Assembly (NCBI GenBank): GCA_023434025.1
Contig: JAEYTL010000040.1
Coordinates: 10,954-74,953 of the forward strand
Direction of reading: 5' to 3'
DNA length: 64,000 bases
Source of the DNA: Bacteroidota bacterium
GTDB lineage: Bacteria; Bacteroidota; Bacteroidia; Flavobacteriales; Flavobacteriaceae
Shown here: in pieces, positions 53,362-61,140 of the stretch
Position numbering within the stretch: position 1 is the first letter of the stretch
How the letters are laid out: every line of letters begins with the position of its first letter
Translations under genes and position numbers: made by a program
Notes under the pieces: generated by a model
Database searches by the model: none
Seen by the model: only the letters and a program-made list of their open reading frames with translations
What the model was told of the DNA's origin: nothing

Positions 53362-54210
53362 TTAAATTGTATTAAATCGATAGTTAATATAACATTTAGC
53401 CAATAAGCCCACTTTTTGATAATCCGAAACTCTTATTCTGCTGTTTTTGATGGATACAGAAGGTGTTCTTTTGAGCTTGGAAAGCAATTTTTTATAATAG
53501 ACATAAGCCGTATATACACCAAATTTTGCTTCGATAGGCAATTTACGAATTCCTTCGTAGCCGGCTTCAAAATCAGCTTCTATTTCCGCAATGATGCTTT
53601 GCTTTGAATTTTCATCCAGCTGATTCAAATCGGTATTAGGAAAATAGGTTCTATTCAGTTCTTCATAATCAGCTTTTAAATCCCTTAAAAAATTCACTTT
53701 TTGAAAGGCAGAACCCAAACGCATGGCACTGTTTTTAAGTTCATCATATTTGGCATCGTTGCCGTTTACAAATACTTTTAAGCACATTAATCCCACTACA
53801 TCAGCAGATCCGTAAATATAGTCATGGTATTCTTGTGTGGTTTTATATTCCGATTTATACAAATCCAGTTTCATACTTTTCATAAAATCATTAATCAGTT
53901 CTTTCGGAATTGCATAGTGATTGACTGTATGCTGAAATGAATTTAAAACCGGGTTTAAACTGATCTTATGCTGAAGGGCATTTTCTAAATCGGCTTCAAA
54001 CAAAGTAAATAATGTTTCTTTGTCATACTCATGAAAAGAATCCACAATTTCATCTGCAAAACGAACAAATCCATAAATGTTATAAATGTCCTGACGGATA
54101 GACGGGGCCAGCATTTTTACGGCAGAAGAAAAGGATGTGCTGTAGGTTTTGGTAACATTTCTGCTGCATTCATAGGATATGGTGTCAAAAATAGATTTCA
54201 TAGCAAGCAT
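53362..54210 (-). CDS. crtB: Phytoene synthase CrtB
   Basis: A 282-residue enzyme joining two geranylgeranyl diphosphates to phytoene. Aspartate-rich motifs are seen at DEIVD (about 52-56, FVRFADEIVDSF) and in FLRDLKADYEELNRTYFP (about 175-192), the squalene/phytoene synthase signatures that bind Mg-diphosphate. Start ATG at 54210 or 54201 (MKSIF); both fit, and the former lies just 2 bases after crtI. Second structural gene of the operon. Confidence 0.95.
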   Translation of the reverse strand: MLAMKSIFDTISYECSRNVTKTYSTSFSSAVKMLAPSIRQDIYNIYGFVRFADEIVDSFHEYDKETLFTLFEADLENALQHKISLNPVLNSFQHTVNHYAIPKELINDFMKSMKLDLYKSEYKTTQEYHDYIYGSADVVGLMCLKVFVNGNDAKYDELKNSAMRLGSAFQKVNFLRDLKADYEELNRTYFPNTDLNQLDENSKQSIIAEIEADFEAGYEGIRKLPIEAKFGVYTAYVYYKKLLSKLKRTPSVSIKNSRIRVSDYQKVGLLAKCYINYRFNTI

Positions 54211-54212
54211 TA

Positions 54213-55682
54213 TTAACGGTTAGTTGAATTTTTTTGGATTAATTCAGAAACTAATTTTCCTGAAATCAATGAAGGGGGAACGCCGGGACCGGGAACGGTA
54301 AGTTGACCGGTAAAGAATAAATTTTCTATTTTTTTGCTTTTCAATTTTGGTCTTAAAAATGCAGTTTGAAATAGTGTATTAGCCATTCCGTAAGCATTTC
54401 CTTTGTATGAATTGTATTCTTTTATAAAATCATTTATACAAAAAGATTCTTTAAAAATGACAGAGTCTTTGACAGATTGTTTTGTGAGTTTTTCAAATCG
54501 GTCGATAATAATATTGAAATATTTTTCCCTTATTTCACCGGTGTCGTTAATTCCGGGAGCGAGCGGAATTAAAAAGATGCCTGCCTCTTTTCCCGGAGGA
54601 GCGACGGAATTATCAGTTACGGAAGGAAAACTGGCATAAAAGAGAGGTTCTTCCGGCCATTCCGGCTTATCATAAATTGCTTGTGCATGCTTGTCAAACG
54701 GAACATCAAAAAATAATGTGTGATGTTCCACGTTTTTTATCTTTTTATCAAAACCAACGTAAAATAGCAGGGAAGAAGGAGCAAAGATTTTCTTTTGCCA
54801 GTATGATTCCGGATAAACTCTGTGTTCTTCATCTAACAGGGTTTCTGAATGATGATAATCGGCACCGCTGAGCACAATGTCACAAAATCGTTCTTCTCCA
54901 TTAACGTTGATACCAACGGCTTTTTTTTGTTTTACGATTATTTTTTTAACATTAGCATTGGTGTAAAATTTCACCCCCAGTTCTTTTGCGAGAGATTCCA
55001 TTGCCAATACAACACTGTACATTCCGTTTTTAGGATGCCACGTTCCCATTCCGAAATCGGCAAAGTTCATAAAGCTGTAAAAAGCCGGTGTATCTTGTGG
55101 TTTTGCTCCTAAAAACAGAACCGGAAATTCTAATATTTGAATTAATTTTTGATTTTTAAAACGTTTGCGGACTTCTTTACTGATATTTGAAAAAAACTGT
55201 CCGACTTTTAAGGCCGTTTCAGGTGTAATCAATTCCAGAGGTGAAACACCGGGCCGATAAACCAACTCTTTAATGGCAATGTCATAATTACTTTTGGCTT
55301 CTGCCATAAATTTTTCTAAAACAGCCCCACTGCCTTTTTCAATACGCTCAAAGGTTTTAATAATGTCTTTCAGGTTGTCAGCTATAGTTACAAAATCTAG
55401 TGTGCCAAAATAAACCTGGTAAGCCGGAGAGAGCTTGATGAGTGTATAATAATTAATTGGTTTTTTGTCAAAATCATTAAAAAAACGTTCAAAAACATCT
55501 GGCATCCAATACCAAGTCGGGCCAATATCAAATGTAAAGCCTTCTCTTTTGAGTTGCCTTGCCCTGCCACCAATGGTGGGATTTTTTTCAAAAACGCTGA
55601 CAGTATTACCTTCTTTCGCCAAGTAGCAGGCGGCAGCTAAAGCTGAAAATCCGGATCCGATTATGATGATGTCTTTTTTCAT
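54213..55682 (-). CDS. crtI: Phytoene desaturase CrtI
   Basis: A 489-residue FAD-dependent desaturase converting phytoene stepwise towards lycopene. N-terminal dinucleotide motif IIIIGSGFSALAAACYLA and the GGRARQLKREGFTFDIGPTWY segment are characteristic; the C-terminus carries the second FAD motif (LFFTGQLTVPGPGVPPSLISG). The start is the ATG at 55682; a TTG four codons upstream lies inside the -7 box. The first gene after the MerR-type regulator. Only 9 bases separate the -7 box from the start codon, so its mRNA should be almost leaderless. Confidence 0.95.
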   Translation of the reverse strand: MKKDIIIIGSGFSALAAACYLAKEGNTVSVFEKNPTIGGRARQLKREGFTFDIGPTWYWMPDVFERFFNDFDKKPINYYTLIKLSPAYQVYFGTLDFVTIADNLKDIIKTFERIEKGSGAVLEKFMAEAKSNYDIAIKELVYRPGVSPLELITPETALKVGQFFSNISKEVRKRFKNQKLIQILEFPVLFLGAKPQDTPAFYSFMNFADFGMGTWHPKNGMYSVVLAMESLAKELGVKFYTNANVKKIIVKQKKAVGINVNGEERFCDIVLSGADYHHSETLLDEEHRVYPESYWQKKIFAPSSLLFYVGFDKKIKNVEHHTLFFDVPFDKHAQAIYDKPEWPEEPLFYASFPSVTDNSVAPPGKEAGIFLIPLAPGINDTGEIREKYFNIIIDRFEKLTKQSVKDSVIFKESFCINDFIKEYNSYKGNAYGMANTLFQTAFLRPKLKSKKIENLFFTGQLTVPGPGVPPSLISGKLVSELIQKNSTNR

Positions 55683-55683
55683 A

Positions 55684-55716
55684 TTGTTTAACAAATATAT
55701 ATAAAAAGTTAAACAA
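55684..55716 (-). promoter_or_regulatory. crtI promoter with perfect inverted-repeat operator
   Basis: TTGTTTAAC and GTTAAACAA, 9-base perfect arms 15 bases apart, flank and overlap the -7 box TATATTTG (minus strand, 55692-55699). The promoter-proximal arm shares its last three bases with the -7 box. This suits repression by a dimer or tetramer. The same GTTAAACAA sequence occurs at the regulator's own promoter (56649-56657). Confidence 0.7.
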
Positions 55717-55736
55717 AAAAAAGATTTAAGGAAAAA

Positions 55737-56633
55737 TTAAAGGTTGTTTGATATTTCTAAAATTGAGTTGAATACTTTTACATTAGGATGTTGCTCTTGT
55801 TGTATAAACTCGGTTAATCGGCCAATTGTCCATAGTTCAGCCTCATGATTTTCTAAAATCTCAGTGTTAATTTGTTCGAGGTAATTATCAATATCGTCTT
55901 TTGAAGGTTCAATGGTCAGATAGGTGACATAGGTTACCTTATCGAAATACTTTTTTATATCTTTCAGACTTTCAATAGGAACACTTTCTCCTAAGTAAAT
56001 CGTTTTATAACCGTTGAGAATGATTTCATAATTCAGATACATCAAACCCAGTTCGTGTATTTCATTCAGAGGAAGAAAAAGTACAAAAACCCGGTCGTCT
56101 TTGGTTGGTTCTAACAATTGGATTTTTTCAGTATTAACCAATAACTTCTGTTTTACTAAATAACTGATAAAATGCTCATGAGCAGGCGAAATGGTTTCAG
56201 ATTGCCAGAGTAAGCCAATTTCATTCATTAAGGGAATGAAAATGTCATAAAAAATTTCTCTGAAAGATTTTTCAGAAAGTAAATTGGTGTAGGTTTTAAA
56301 AAAAAGAGCTTGATCAAAATTCATCATGGCCATTTTGAAAGCGTTTATGGCATGATGCTTTACGCTTTTTTCATTTACGATTTCTCTGACGAGGATGCTG
56401 ATTTTGTCGGGAGATAGTTTTGATATTTTTGAAATTTTATAGCCGTGATTGTGAAGTAAGGTAATGTTTAACAACTTTTGTAGGGCAGACAGATCATAGT
56501 AACGAATATTCGTGTCTGTCCGCATTGGTTCAAGAACATTGTATCGTTTTTCCCAAATCCTGATCGTATGAGCTTTGATGCCCGATAAGTTTTCAAGGTC
56601 TTTGATACTGAAAACATTTTTAACGTTGTTCAT
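55737..56633 (-). CDS. MerR-type B12-binding regulator, CarH/LitR-like photoreceptor candidate
   Basis: A 298-residue regulator. Residues about 7-75 are a MerR winged helix (FSIKDLENLSGIKAHTIRIW). The following four-helix bundle carries the CarH W-x9-E-H motif (W143 ... E153-H154), and the cobalamin Rossmann domain carries E191-x-H193-x2-G196, where His193 is the predicted lower cobalt ligand. In CarH, adenosylcobalamin holds a DNA-binding tetramer in the dark and light breaks it. The start is ATG at 56633; a TTG eight codons earlier lies in the operator. It heads the crtI-crtB-crtZ run on the same strand and probably represses it and itself. Confidence 0.85.
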   Translation of the reverse strand: MNNVKNVFSIKDLENLSGIKAHTIRIWEKRYNVLEPMRTDTNIRYYDLSALQKLLNITLLHNHGYKISKISKLSPDKISILVREIVNEKSVKHHAINAFKMAMMNFDQALFFKTYTNLLSEKSFREIFYDIFIPLMNEIGLLWQSETISPAHEHFISYLVKQKLLVNTEKIQLLEPTKDDRVFVLFLPLNEIHELGLMYLNYEIILNGYKTIYLGESVPIESLKDIKKYFDKVTYVTYLTIEPSKDDIDNYLEQINTEILENHEAELWTIGRLTEFIQQEQHPNVKVFNSILEISNNL

Positions 56634-56645
56634 TCTTTTTTTATA

Positions 56646-56662
56646 TTTGTTAAACAAAATTA
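56646..56662 (-). promoter_or_regulatory. Promoter and operator of the CarH-like gene
   Basis: Minus-strand TAATTTTG (56655-56662, exact TAnnTTTG) runs into TTTGTT-T-AACAAA (56646-56658), a palindrome containing the GTTAAACAA motif shared with the crtI promoter. Binding there would block transcription, implying autorepression. Confidence 0.6.
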
Positions 56663-56756
56663 ATAAAATATGTCTTAATTCAAATGCTTTTAGTTTATTT
56701 TTTTAATGTTAAGTACATTATGCAGGCAGGACACTGGCAAAAAAATATTTTAAAAG

Positions 56757-56807
56757 AAAAATCCCAAAGAATAAATCCTGTTAAAAAGATTTGTTCTTTG
56801 GGATTTT
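56757..56807 (-). terminator. Terminator of the tRNA cluster
   Basis: AAAATCCCAAAGAA and TTCTTTGGGATTTT are perfect complements enclosing a 22-base loop, 4 bases beyond the tRNA-Leu on the minus strand, followed by T's. Confidence 0.82.
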
Positions 56808-56810
56808 GAG

Positions 56811-56892
56811 TGACCACGATCAGATTCGAACTGACACGTCTTGCGACACCACCCCCTCAAGATGGCGAGTCTACCAATTTCTCCACGTGGCC
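56811..56892 (-). tRNA. tRNA-Leu (anticodon GAG)
   Basis: An 82-nucleotide class II tRNA: acceptor GGCCACG/CGTGGTC, anticodon stem CCATC/GGTGG with loop TTGAGGG, a variable stem around GTCGCAAGAC, and T-loop TTCGAAT. The discriminator is A; the CCA end is not encoded. Reads CUC/CUU codons. Confidence 0.93.
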
Positions 56893-56901
56893 TGTTCTAA
56901 A

Positions 56902-56935
56902 AAAGTAAAGACGTTGCGTGCAACGTCTTTACTTT
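56902..56935. repeat. AAAGACGTTGC hairpin in tRNA spacer
   Basis: AAAGTAAAGACGTTGC and its exact complement (16-base arms) around GT, filling the spacer between tRNA-Leu and tRNA-Lys. Degenerate relatives occur at 57014-57037 and 57045-57067. This is a type of GACGTTGC...GCAACGTC palindrome known to be repeated in several bacterial genomes; here it may guide tRNA precursor processing. Confidence 0.8.
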
Positions 56936-56936
56936 G

Positions 56937-57009
56937 TGACCCGACTGGGGCTCGAACCCAGGACCCCAACATTAAAAGTGTTGTGCTCTACCAACTGAGC
57001 TATCGAGTC
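56937..57009 (-). tRNA. tRNA-Lys (anticodon TTT), copy 2
   Basis: A 73-nucleotide tRNA: acceptor GACTCGA/TCGGGTC, D-arm AGCTCAGTTGGTAGAGC, anticodon loop CTTTTAA, T-arm GGGTTCGAGCCCC. CCA not encoded. Identical to the copy at 57079-57151. Confidence 0.97.
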
Positions 57010-57013
57010 AATT

Positions 57014-57067
57014 AGAGACGCTGCACGCAACGTCTTTACTCATAGATACGTTATACAATAACGTCTT
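57014..57067. repeat. Two degenerate AAAGACGTTGC hairpins
   Basis: AGAGACGCTGC-AC-GCAACGTCTTT (57014-57037) and GATACGTTAT-ACA-ATAACGTCTTT (57045-57067), imperfect copies of the 56902-56935 element, in the spacer between the two tRNA-Lys genes. Confidence 0.6.
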
Positions 57068-57078
57068 TACTGCTTTTG

Positions 57079-57151
57079 TGACCCGACTGGGGCTCGAACC
57101 CAGGACCCCAACATTAAAAGTGTTGTGCTCTACCAACTGAGCTATCGAGTC
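57079..57151 (-). tRNA. tRNA-Lys (anticodon TTT), copy 1
   Basis: Same 73-nucleotide sequence as the copy at 56937-57009; first gene of the three-tRNA transcript. Confidence 0.97.
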
Positions 57152-57176
57152 ATTTGCAATTTCTTGAATGCGGGTG

Positions 57177-57207
57177 CAAATATACGGTCTTATTATTTAT
57201 TTTTCAA
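57177..57207 (-). promoter_or_regulatory. Promoter of the tRNA cluster
   Basis: On the minus strand TTG (57205-57207), 20 bases, then TATATTTG (57177-57184), ending 25 bases before the first tRNA. Confidence 0.75.
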
Positions 57208-57276
57208 AGCAAATTTGTCTTAAATTTACATTTTTAAAATAATCTTTCTTAATGCCTTATTATACAGGGATTTATT

Positions 57277-57801
57277 ATGTGTAAAAAAATTATTTTGCTA
57301 GGATACATGGGGTCGGGAAAGACTGTGGTTGCCTCAAAACTGTCAAAAGTTTTCAAAAAAAAACATTTGGATTTAGATGTTTTAATTGAAACACAACAGG
57401 GATTATCAATTAGTTTAATCTTTAAAAATAAAGGAGAACTTTATTTCAGAAAGCTTGAGCATGTATTCTTTAAAGAGCTGATTGAATCAGATGACGAGTT
57501 TATATTAAGTTTAGGTGGCGGTACACCTTGCTATGCAAATAATCACCTTCTTTTACAGAATAAAGAAGATGTAGTATCAATATACCTGAAAACGTCTGTA
57601 GAGGAGCTTTGTCGGCGTTTGGTTAAAGAACAATCAACCCGGCCGATAATTGCCCAAATGAATAAGGAGGAATTAAAAGAGTTTATTGCCAAGCATTTGT
57701 TTGACAGAAATTACTACTATCATCAGGCAAAACATGTGGTTCTTACCGATGGAAAATCAACGGAAGAAATCGTAAAGGAAATCCAGTTGTTAATTGCTTA
57801 A
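57277..57801 (+). CDS. aroK: Shikimate kinase
   Basis: A 174-residue cytoplasmic kinase phosphorylating shikimate in aromatic amino-acid synthesis. P-loop GYMGSGKT (residues 9-16), shikimate-binding DLDVLIE (about 32-38), FRKLEHVFF (about 57-65) and the LGGGTPC motif (about 81-87) are present, as is a lid with RPI. The P-loop and length (about 170) match the family. Its 3' end overlaps the converging phosphoribosyltransferase gene by 12 bases. Confidence 0.93.
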   Translation: MCKKIILLGYMGSGKTVVASKLSKVFKKKHLDLDVLIETQQGLSISLIFKNKGELYFRKLEHVFFKELIESDDEFILSLGGGTPCYANNHLLLQNKEDVVSIYLKTSVEELCRRLVKEQSTRPIIAQMNKEELKEFIAKHLFDRNYYYHQAKHVVLTDGKSTEEIVKEIQLLIA

Positions 57802-58290
57802 ATAGGCAGAGCTATTCTCCTTCTCAAAAGTAACCTGTACATGCTCCTGTAGGGAGGTTGAAAGTGAAATACCTTTAAAATCAACTTTTACAGGAAATTT
57901 TTTATGGTTTCTGTCAACCAGAACCGCCGTTTTAAATTTCTTTAGCGGAACTTCCAAAAAATGCTTTACACCATATACAAGGGTTGTGCCGGAGTTTAAA
58001 ACATCATCAACCAGAACCAGTCCTTTATGCTGATATTCGTCTTTTGATAATGAGGTCGTAATGGGCAGAAAAGGATTCTGCTTGTCAATATTTACTTTAC
58101 AGAGTAAAATTTTAAGGGTAGAAATGGCTGATAAATCAGCTTCCAGTTTCTCTGCAAAAATATAACCGTTCTGGGCAATTCCTGCTAGAATAATTTCTTC
58201 TTCATCTACAAATGTTTCGTAGATCTGATAAGCAATACGCTTAATTTTATGCTCAATTTCCTGATGAGAAAGAATAATGTTTTCGGCCAT
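57790..58290 (-). CDS. PyrR-like phosphoribosyltransferase
   Basis: A 166-residue type I phosphoribosyltransferase with the PRPP loop LVLVDDVLNSGTTLVYG (about 91-107), and a PyrR/Hpt-like N-terminal part. In PyrR this fold is a uracil phosphoribosyltransferase or pyrimidine attenuator; whether this protein has that role, or only salvages a base, is not shown, and no pyrimidine genes adjoin it (carB lies 9 kb away). Its promoter is at 58305-58312. Confidence 0.8.
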   Translation of the reverse strand: MAENIILSHQEIEHKIKRIAYQIYETFVDEEEIILAGIAQNGYIFAEKLEADLSAISTLKILLCKVNIDKQNPFLPITTSLSKDEYQHKGLVLVDDVLNSGTTLVYGVKHFLEVPLKKFKTAVLVDRNHKKFPVKVDFKGISLSTSLQEHVQVTFEKENSSAYLSN

Positions 58291-58712
58291 GGTTTTGTTT
58301 TTCTCAAAGATATAAAGATTGCCCGCACTATAAAAACATTTTAATCTGTTTTGATGTGATTTTCTTCAGAATTTTTTGAGATGTATATTTATGTCTGATT
58401 TTCTGATTGTCTTACTCGTTTAGATGGCGTTTGGTCATAATAAGGTTGTTTTTTATTCTTTTTTTACCTCACTCCGGACTAAAAATACCTATACATTACC
58501 ACAACAAAAACTATATAAATTACAATTTTAATTGCGATGACAGCTTTTGAGTAATTGTTTAGATGCCATATATTTTGGGATAAACGAATGGTGTTTTGCA
58601 GTTAAAGATTGTATAGTTTATATATGATTGTATTCGTATTTTTTTAGGTTAATAATTGTAATTTTATAAAAAACAAATAGCAATTATTAATTAATCAACA
58701 AAAACAAAAATT
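58291..58712. other. Intergenic region, 422 bases
   Basis: Divergent gap. Holds the phosphoribosyltransferase promoter near its left end. The right end, in the probable leader of the T9SS gene, contains AATAATTG and CAATTATT, able to pair. Nothing else recognisable; strongly AT-rich. Confidence 0.5.
58305..58312 (-). promoter_or_regulatory. -7 box of the PyrR-like gene
   Basis: TATCTTTG, exact TAnnTTTG match, 15 bases before the start codon. Confidence 0.5.
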
Positions 58713-59564
58713 ATGAAAAGAACTTTACTAAGATTTAAATTGTTATGTGCAATTTCATTTTTATCAGCTCAATTTTTAAGTGCTCAAAACACCGTGGATG
58801 TAAATGCATCTGCAAGTTGGTCAGGTTATGCAAATGTATTTGACCTTGGAGGAGTTTATCAGTTTGGTTCTGCCTGGGAATTAAGTGCGATTAAAACTGT
58901 TTTTAATACCACTGAAAACACGGTAACCCTTTATCCTAACTATAATACCTACAATGCGAGTGATCCTTATTGGGCTAACGGAGCCATTGGAAATAAGATT
59001 TTTGAAGGTAATACTTTTGTGGAAAACAGTGCTTTGGCAGGACAAACATTAACCTTTAATGGTTTTGTGGAGAGTAATACGATTGTAAATGGCTATGAAG
59101 TGCTTGCTTTTATAAAAGGATTGAATCCTGCTACAGGCTATTCGTTGGATGTGTTTGTTTCAGCACCGTTAATTGCGGGAGAAAATTTTAGTATAACGGC
59201 TAATAACATTCCTGCCGGTTTGGTAGTTCAGTATGGCTTTTCTGTGACAGGACTAAATGCTAATCCGGCTGCAGAAGCCTCAAATGGAAATGTAGTGGTG
59301 ACAGAATCTTCTTTGTCGGTTGATTCTTTTAATGTGGCTAAAGTGAAAGTTTATCCAAACCCAACTTCGTCATTGTTAACCATTGAGTCATTTGCTAATT
59401 TAGATTCAATAACGGTAATCAATGCTTTAGGACAGGAAGTTTTAAGAAGAACTCCTGATTCCAATAATTCAACTTTTGATATTTCGGCACTTCAATCAGG
59501 GCTTTATATTGTAAGAACTGTTTCCGAAGGCAAAGTAGAGACGACTAAAATCATCAAAAATTAG
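58713..59564 (+). CDS. Small secreted protein with T9SS type A sorting domain
   Basis: A 283-residue exported protein. Signal peptide about 1-25 (FLSAQ). Residues about 27-200 form one beta-sandwich domain rich in aromatic and Asn residues (SASWSGYANVFDLGG, LYPNYNTYNASDPYW), resembling surface or carbohydrate-binding proteins. Residues about 210-283 are the T9SS sorting domain (VYPNPTSSLLTIE ... TTKIIKN). No catalytic motif was recognised. Monocistronic, with a long AT-rich upstream region and its own terminator. Confidence 0.8.
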   Translation: MKRTLLRFKLLCAISFLSAQFLSAQNTVDVNASASWSGYANVFDLGGVYQFGSAWELSAIKTVFNTTENTVTLYPNYNTYNASDPYWANGAIGNKIFEGNTFVENSALAGQTLTFNGFVESNTIVNGYEVLAFIKGLNPATGYSLDVFVSAPLIAGENFSITANNIPAGLVVQYGFSVTGLNANPAAEASNGNVVVTESSLSVDSFNVAKVKVYPNPTSSLLTIESFANLDSITVINALGQEVLRRTPDSNNSTFDISALQSGLYIVRTVSEGKVETTKIIKN

Positions 59565-59598
59565 GCAGGTCAGCTTATTGCTAGACTCAGTAAAGAAG

Positions 59599-59638
59599 AC
59601 ACCTCAGGTAACGGTAACGCTTGCTTGAGGTGTTTTTT
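59599..59638 (+). terminator. Terminator of the small T9SS gene
   Basis: ACACCTCA and TGAGGTGT pair, followed by a T-run; loop about 19 bases. Confidence 0.78.
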
Positions 59639-59668
59639 ATTAAATCAACAGTTGATCCGTTTTAAGCT

Positions 59669-60232
59669 TTACGATTTTTTTCTATTGTTTTGAATTACTT
59701 CAATCAATGCTTCTCGGTTTATGGATAGGCTAAATGCTAAACTCATAAAAATGGACCAGGAAATAAGATAAGAAGGGAACTTTTCTACACCAAATTGCAG
59801 GGATTCATTTTTTGAAAAAATCAGCATAATAATTATTACTATGGCATTGCAAATGCTAATGGCCCAAAAACTGAATTTTAAATTTGAGACTTTAAAAAGA
59901 AAGGTGTAAAAGTAAAATAAAAGTAAAGCGGCCAGATAGCCTCCTGAAGTAATCATAACGATTCCCTCAGATGCAGAACTGCCCCTGTTGGCTATGTCTT
60001 GTATCCATTCGTCAAAAAAATAAATTACTATTCCTAATCCAAGAAAAACCAGGTAACTTTGTCCGATGCTCAAAATGACGCCCAAAGGGCGATTTGTTTT
60101 TAATTTATCCGCATTTACTAAACTGACGGACAACGCAAAAATAAGTGGTAAAAAGAATAATGCCTTCTCTACAGAAGGAACAAGTATCATTATAAAAATA
60201 ACAAATAGAGAGCCAAGTAAAATCCGTAACAT
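59669..60232 (-). CDS. Hydrophobic membrane protein of unknown function
   Basis: A 187-residue protein with six predicted membrane helices and a basic C-terminus (REALIEVIQNNRKKS). No family was recognised; no catalytic or transport motif. It lies downstream of the rplT operon on the same strand, with its own 100-base leader, so it may be separate. Its function cannot be stated. Confidence 0.65.
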   Translation of the reverse strand: MLRILLGSLFVIFIMILVPSVEKALFFLPLIFALSVSLVNADKLKTNRPLGVILSIGQSYLVFLGLGIVIYFFDEWIQDIANRGSSASEGIVMITSGGYLAALLLFYFYTFLFKVSNLKFSFWAISICNAIVIIIMLIFSKNESLQFGVEKFPSYLISWSIFMSLAFSLSINREALIEVIQNNRKKS

Positions 60233-60340
60233 AATGTGATTTTTCAGTGTTTGAAATGGGTAGATAAAGGTAATAAAAAAAGAGCTGCTTTTTGGGCAAC
60301 TCTTTTATGTAAGTAAGTTAAAATCGGGTTGATAAAACGT

Positions 60341-60685
60341 TTATTTTACTTTATTCACAATGGCTTTAAAAGCTTCCGGATGATTCATCGCTAAATCAGC
60401 AAGAACTTTACGGTTCAATTCAATACCGTTTGCTTTTACTTTTCCGATAAATTGTGAATAACTCATTCCTTCCAATCTGGCACCTGCATTTATACGCATA
60501 ATCCATAAAGAACGGAAGTTTCTTTTGTTTTGCTTTCTGTCGCGGTATGCATAAAGCATGGCTTTTTCTACAGCGTTTTTAGCAACTGTCCAAACGTTTT
60601 TACGTCTTCCAAAGAAACCTTTGGCTTGCTTTAATACTTTTTTTCTTCGTGCTCTTTTAGCAACTGAATTTACTGATCTTGGCAT
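60341..60685 (-). CDS. rplT: 50S ribosomal protein L20
   Basis: A 114-residue ribosomal protein; MPRSVNSVAKRARRKKVLK, GFFGRRKNVWTVAKNAVEKA and NFRSLWIMRINAG are standard L20 sequence. Needed early in large-subunit assembly and, in other bacteria, a translational repressor of its own operon. Last gene of thrS-infC-rpmI-rplT. The 144-base gap before it holds a candidate leader structure (60686-60829). Confidence 0.97.
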   Translation of the reverse strand: MPRSVNSVAKRARRKKVLKQAKGFFGRRKNVWTVAKNAVEKAMLYAYRDRKQNKRNFRSLWIMRINAGARLEGMSYSQFIGKVKANGIELNRKVLADLAMNHPEAFKAIVNKVK

Positions 60686-60829
60686 AATTTTCTTGTTTTT
60701 TTGTAGCAGGCGTCCCGAATCTAATCAAGGGAACTTTACTGGCCATGCTCCAAGGTTATTAAAATTGTTTTTTAACCTAAAGAATTAATAGGTGAAAACC
60801 AATGACTAAGCATTAGTTACGAATCACTA
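60686..60829 (-). promoter_or_regulatory. Candidate structured leader of rplT
   Basis: Gap between rpmI and rplT, unusually long for this operon. On the minus strand it carries a GC-richer segment with GTTCCC ... GGGAC able to pair, and the start of rplT follows by about 20 bases. This could be an L20 autoregulatory site; it is not identified with any named leader family. Confidence 0.35.
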
Positions 60830-61027
60830 TTAGATAATTCTTAATTGTTCTTTCACACTTTTTACATCAGCAGCGTGTACTAATGCAGAATGTGTTAAAG
60901 CTAATTTACGCTTTTTAGACTTTTTAGTCAGAATGTGACTTTTAAAAGCGTGCTTTCTCTTGATTTTTCCAGAGCCAGTTACCTTGAATCGCTTCTTGGC
61001 ACTGGATTTTGTTTTCATTTTAGGCAT
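60830..61027 (-). CDS. rpmI: 50S ribosomal protein L35
   Basis: A 65-residue basic ribosomal protein: MPKMKTKSSAKKRFKVTGSGKIKRKHAFKSH start typical of L35. Member of the thrS-infC-rpmI-rplT operon, 113 bases after infC. Confidence 0.97.
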   Translation of the reverse strand: MPKMKTKSSAKKRFKVTGSGKIKRKHAFKSHILTKKSKKRKLALTHSALVHAADVKSVKEQLRII

Positions 61028-61140
61028 AATTTCCCAAATTTATTTGTGATTCAACTTACTTACTTATTATTTAGTTTCTGATTGTTCAGAGGTTAAGATT
61101 TTGATTTTAACTCTTTAACTTAACTTGGTTGCTCAAAAAC

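Noticed and set aside
56811..57151. CRISPR-like alternation of repeats and spacers
   Set aside because: The repeated units are two identical tRNA-Lys genes and hairpin spacers, not a CRISPR array.
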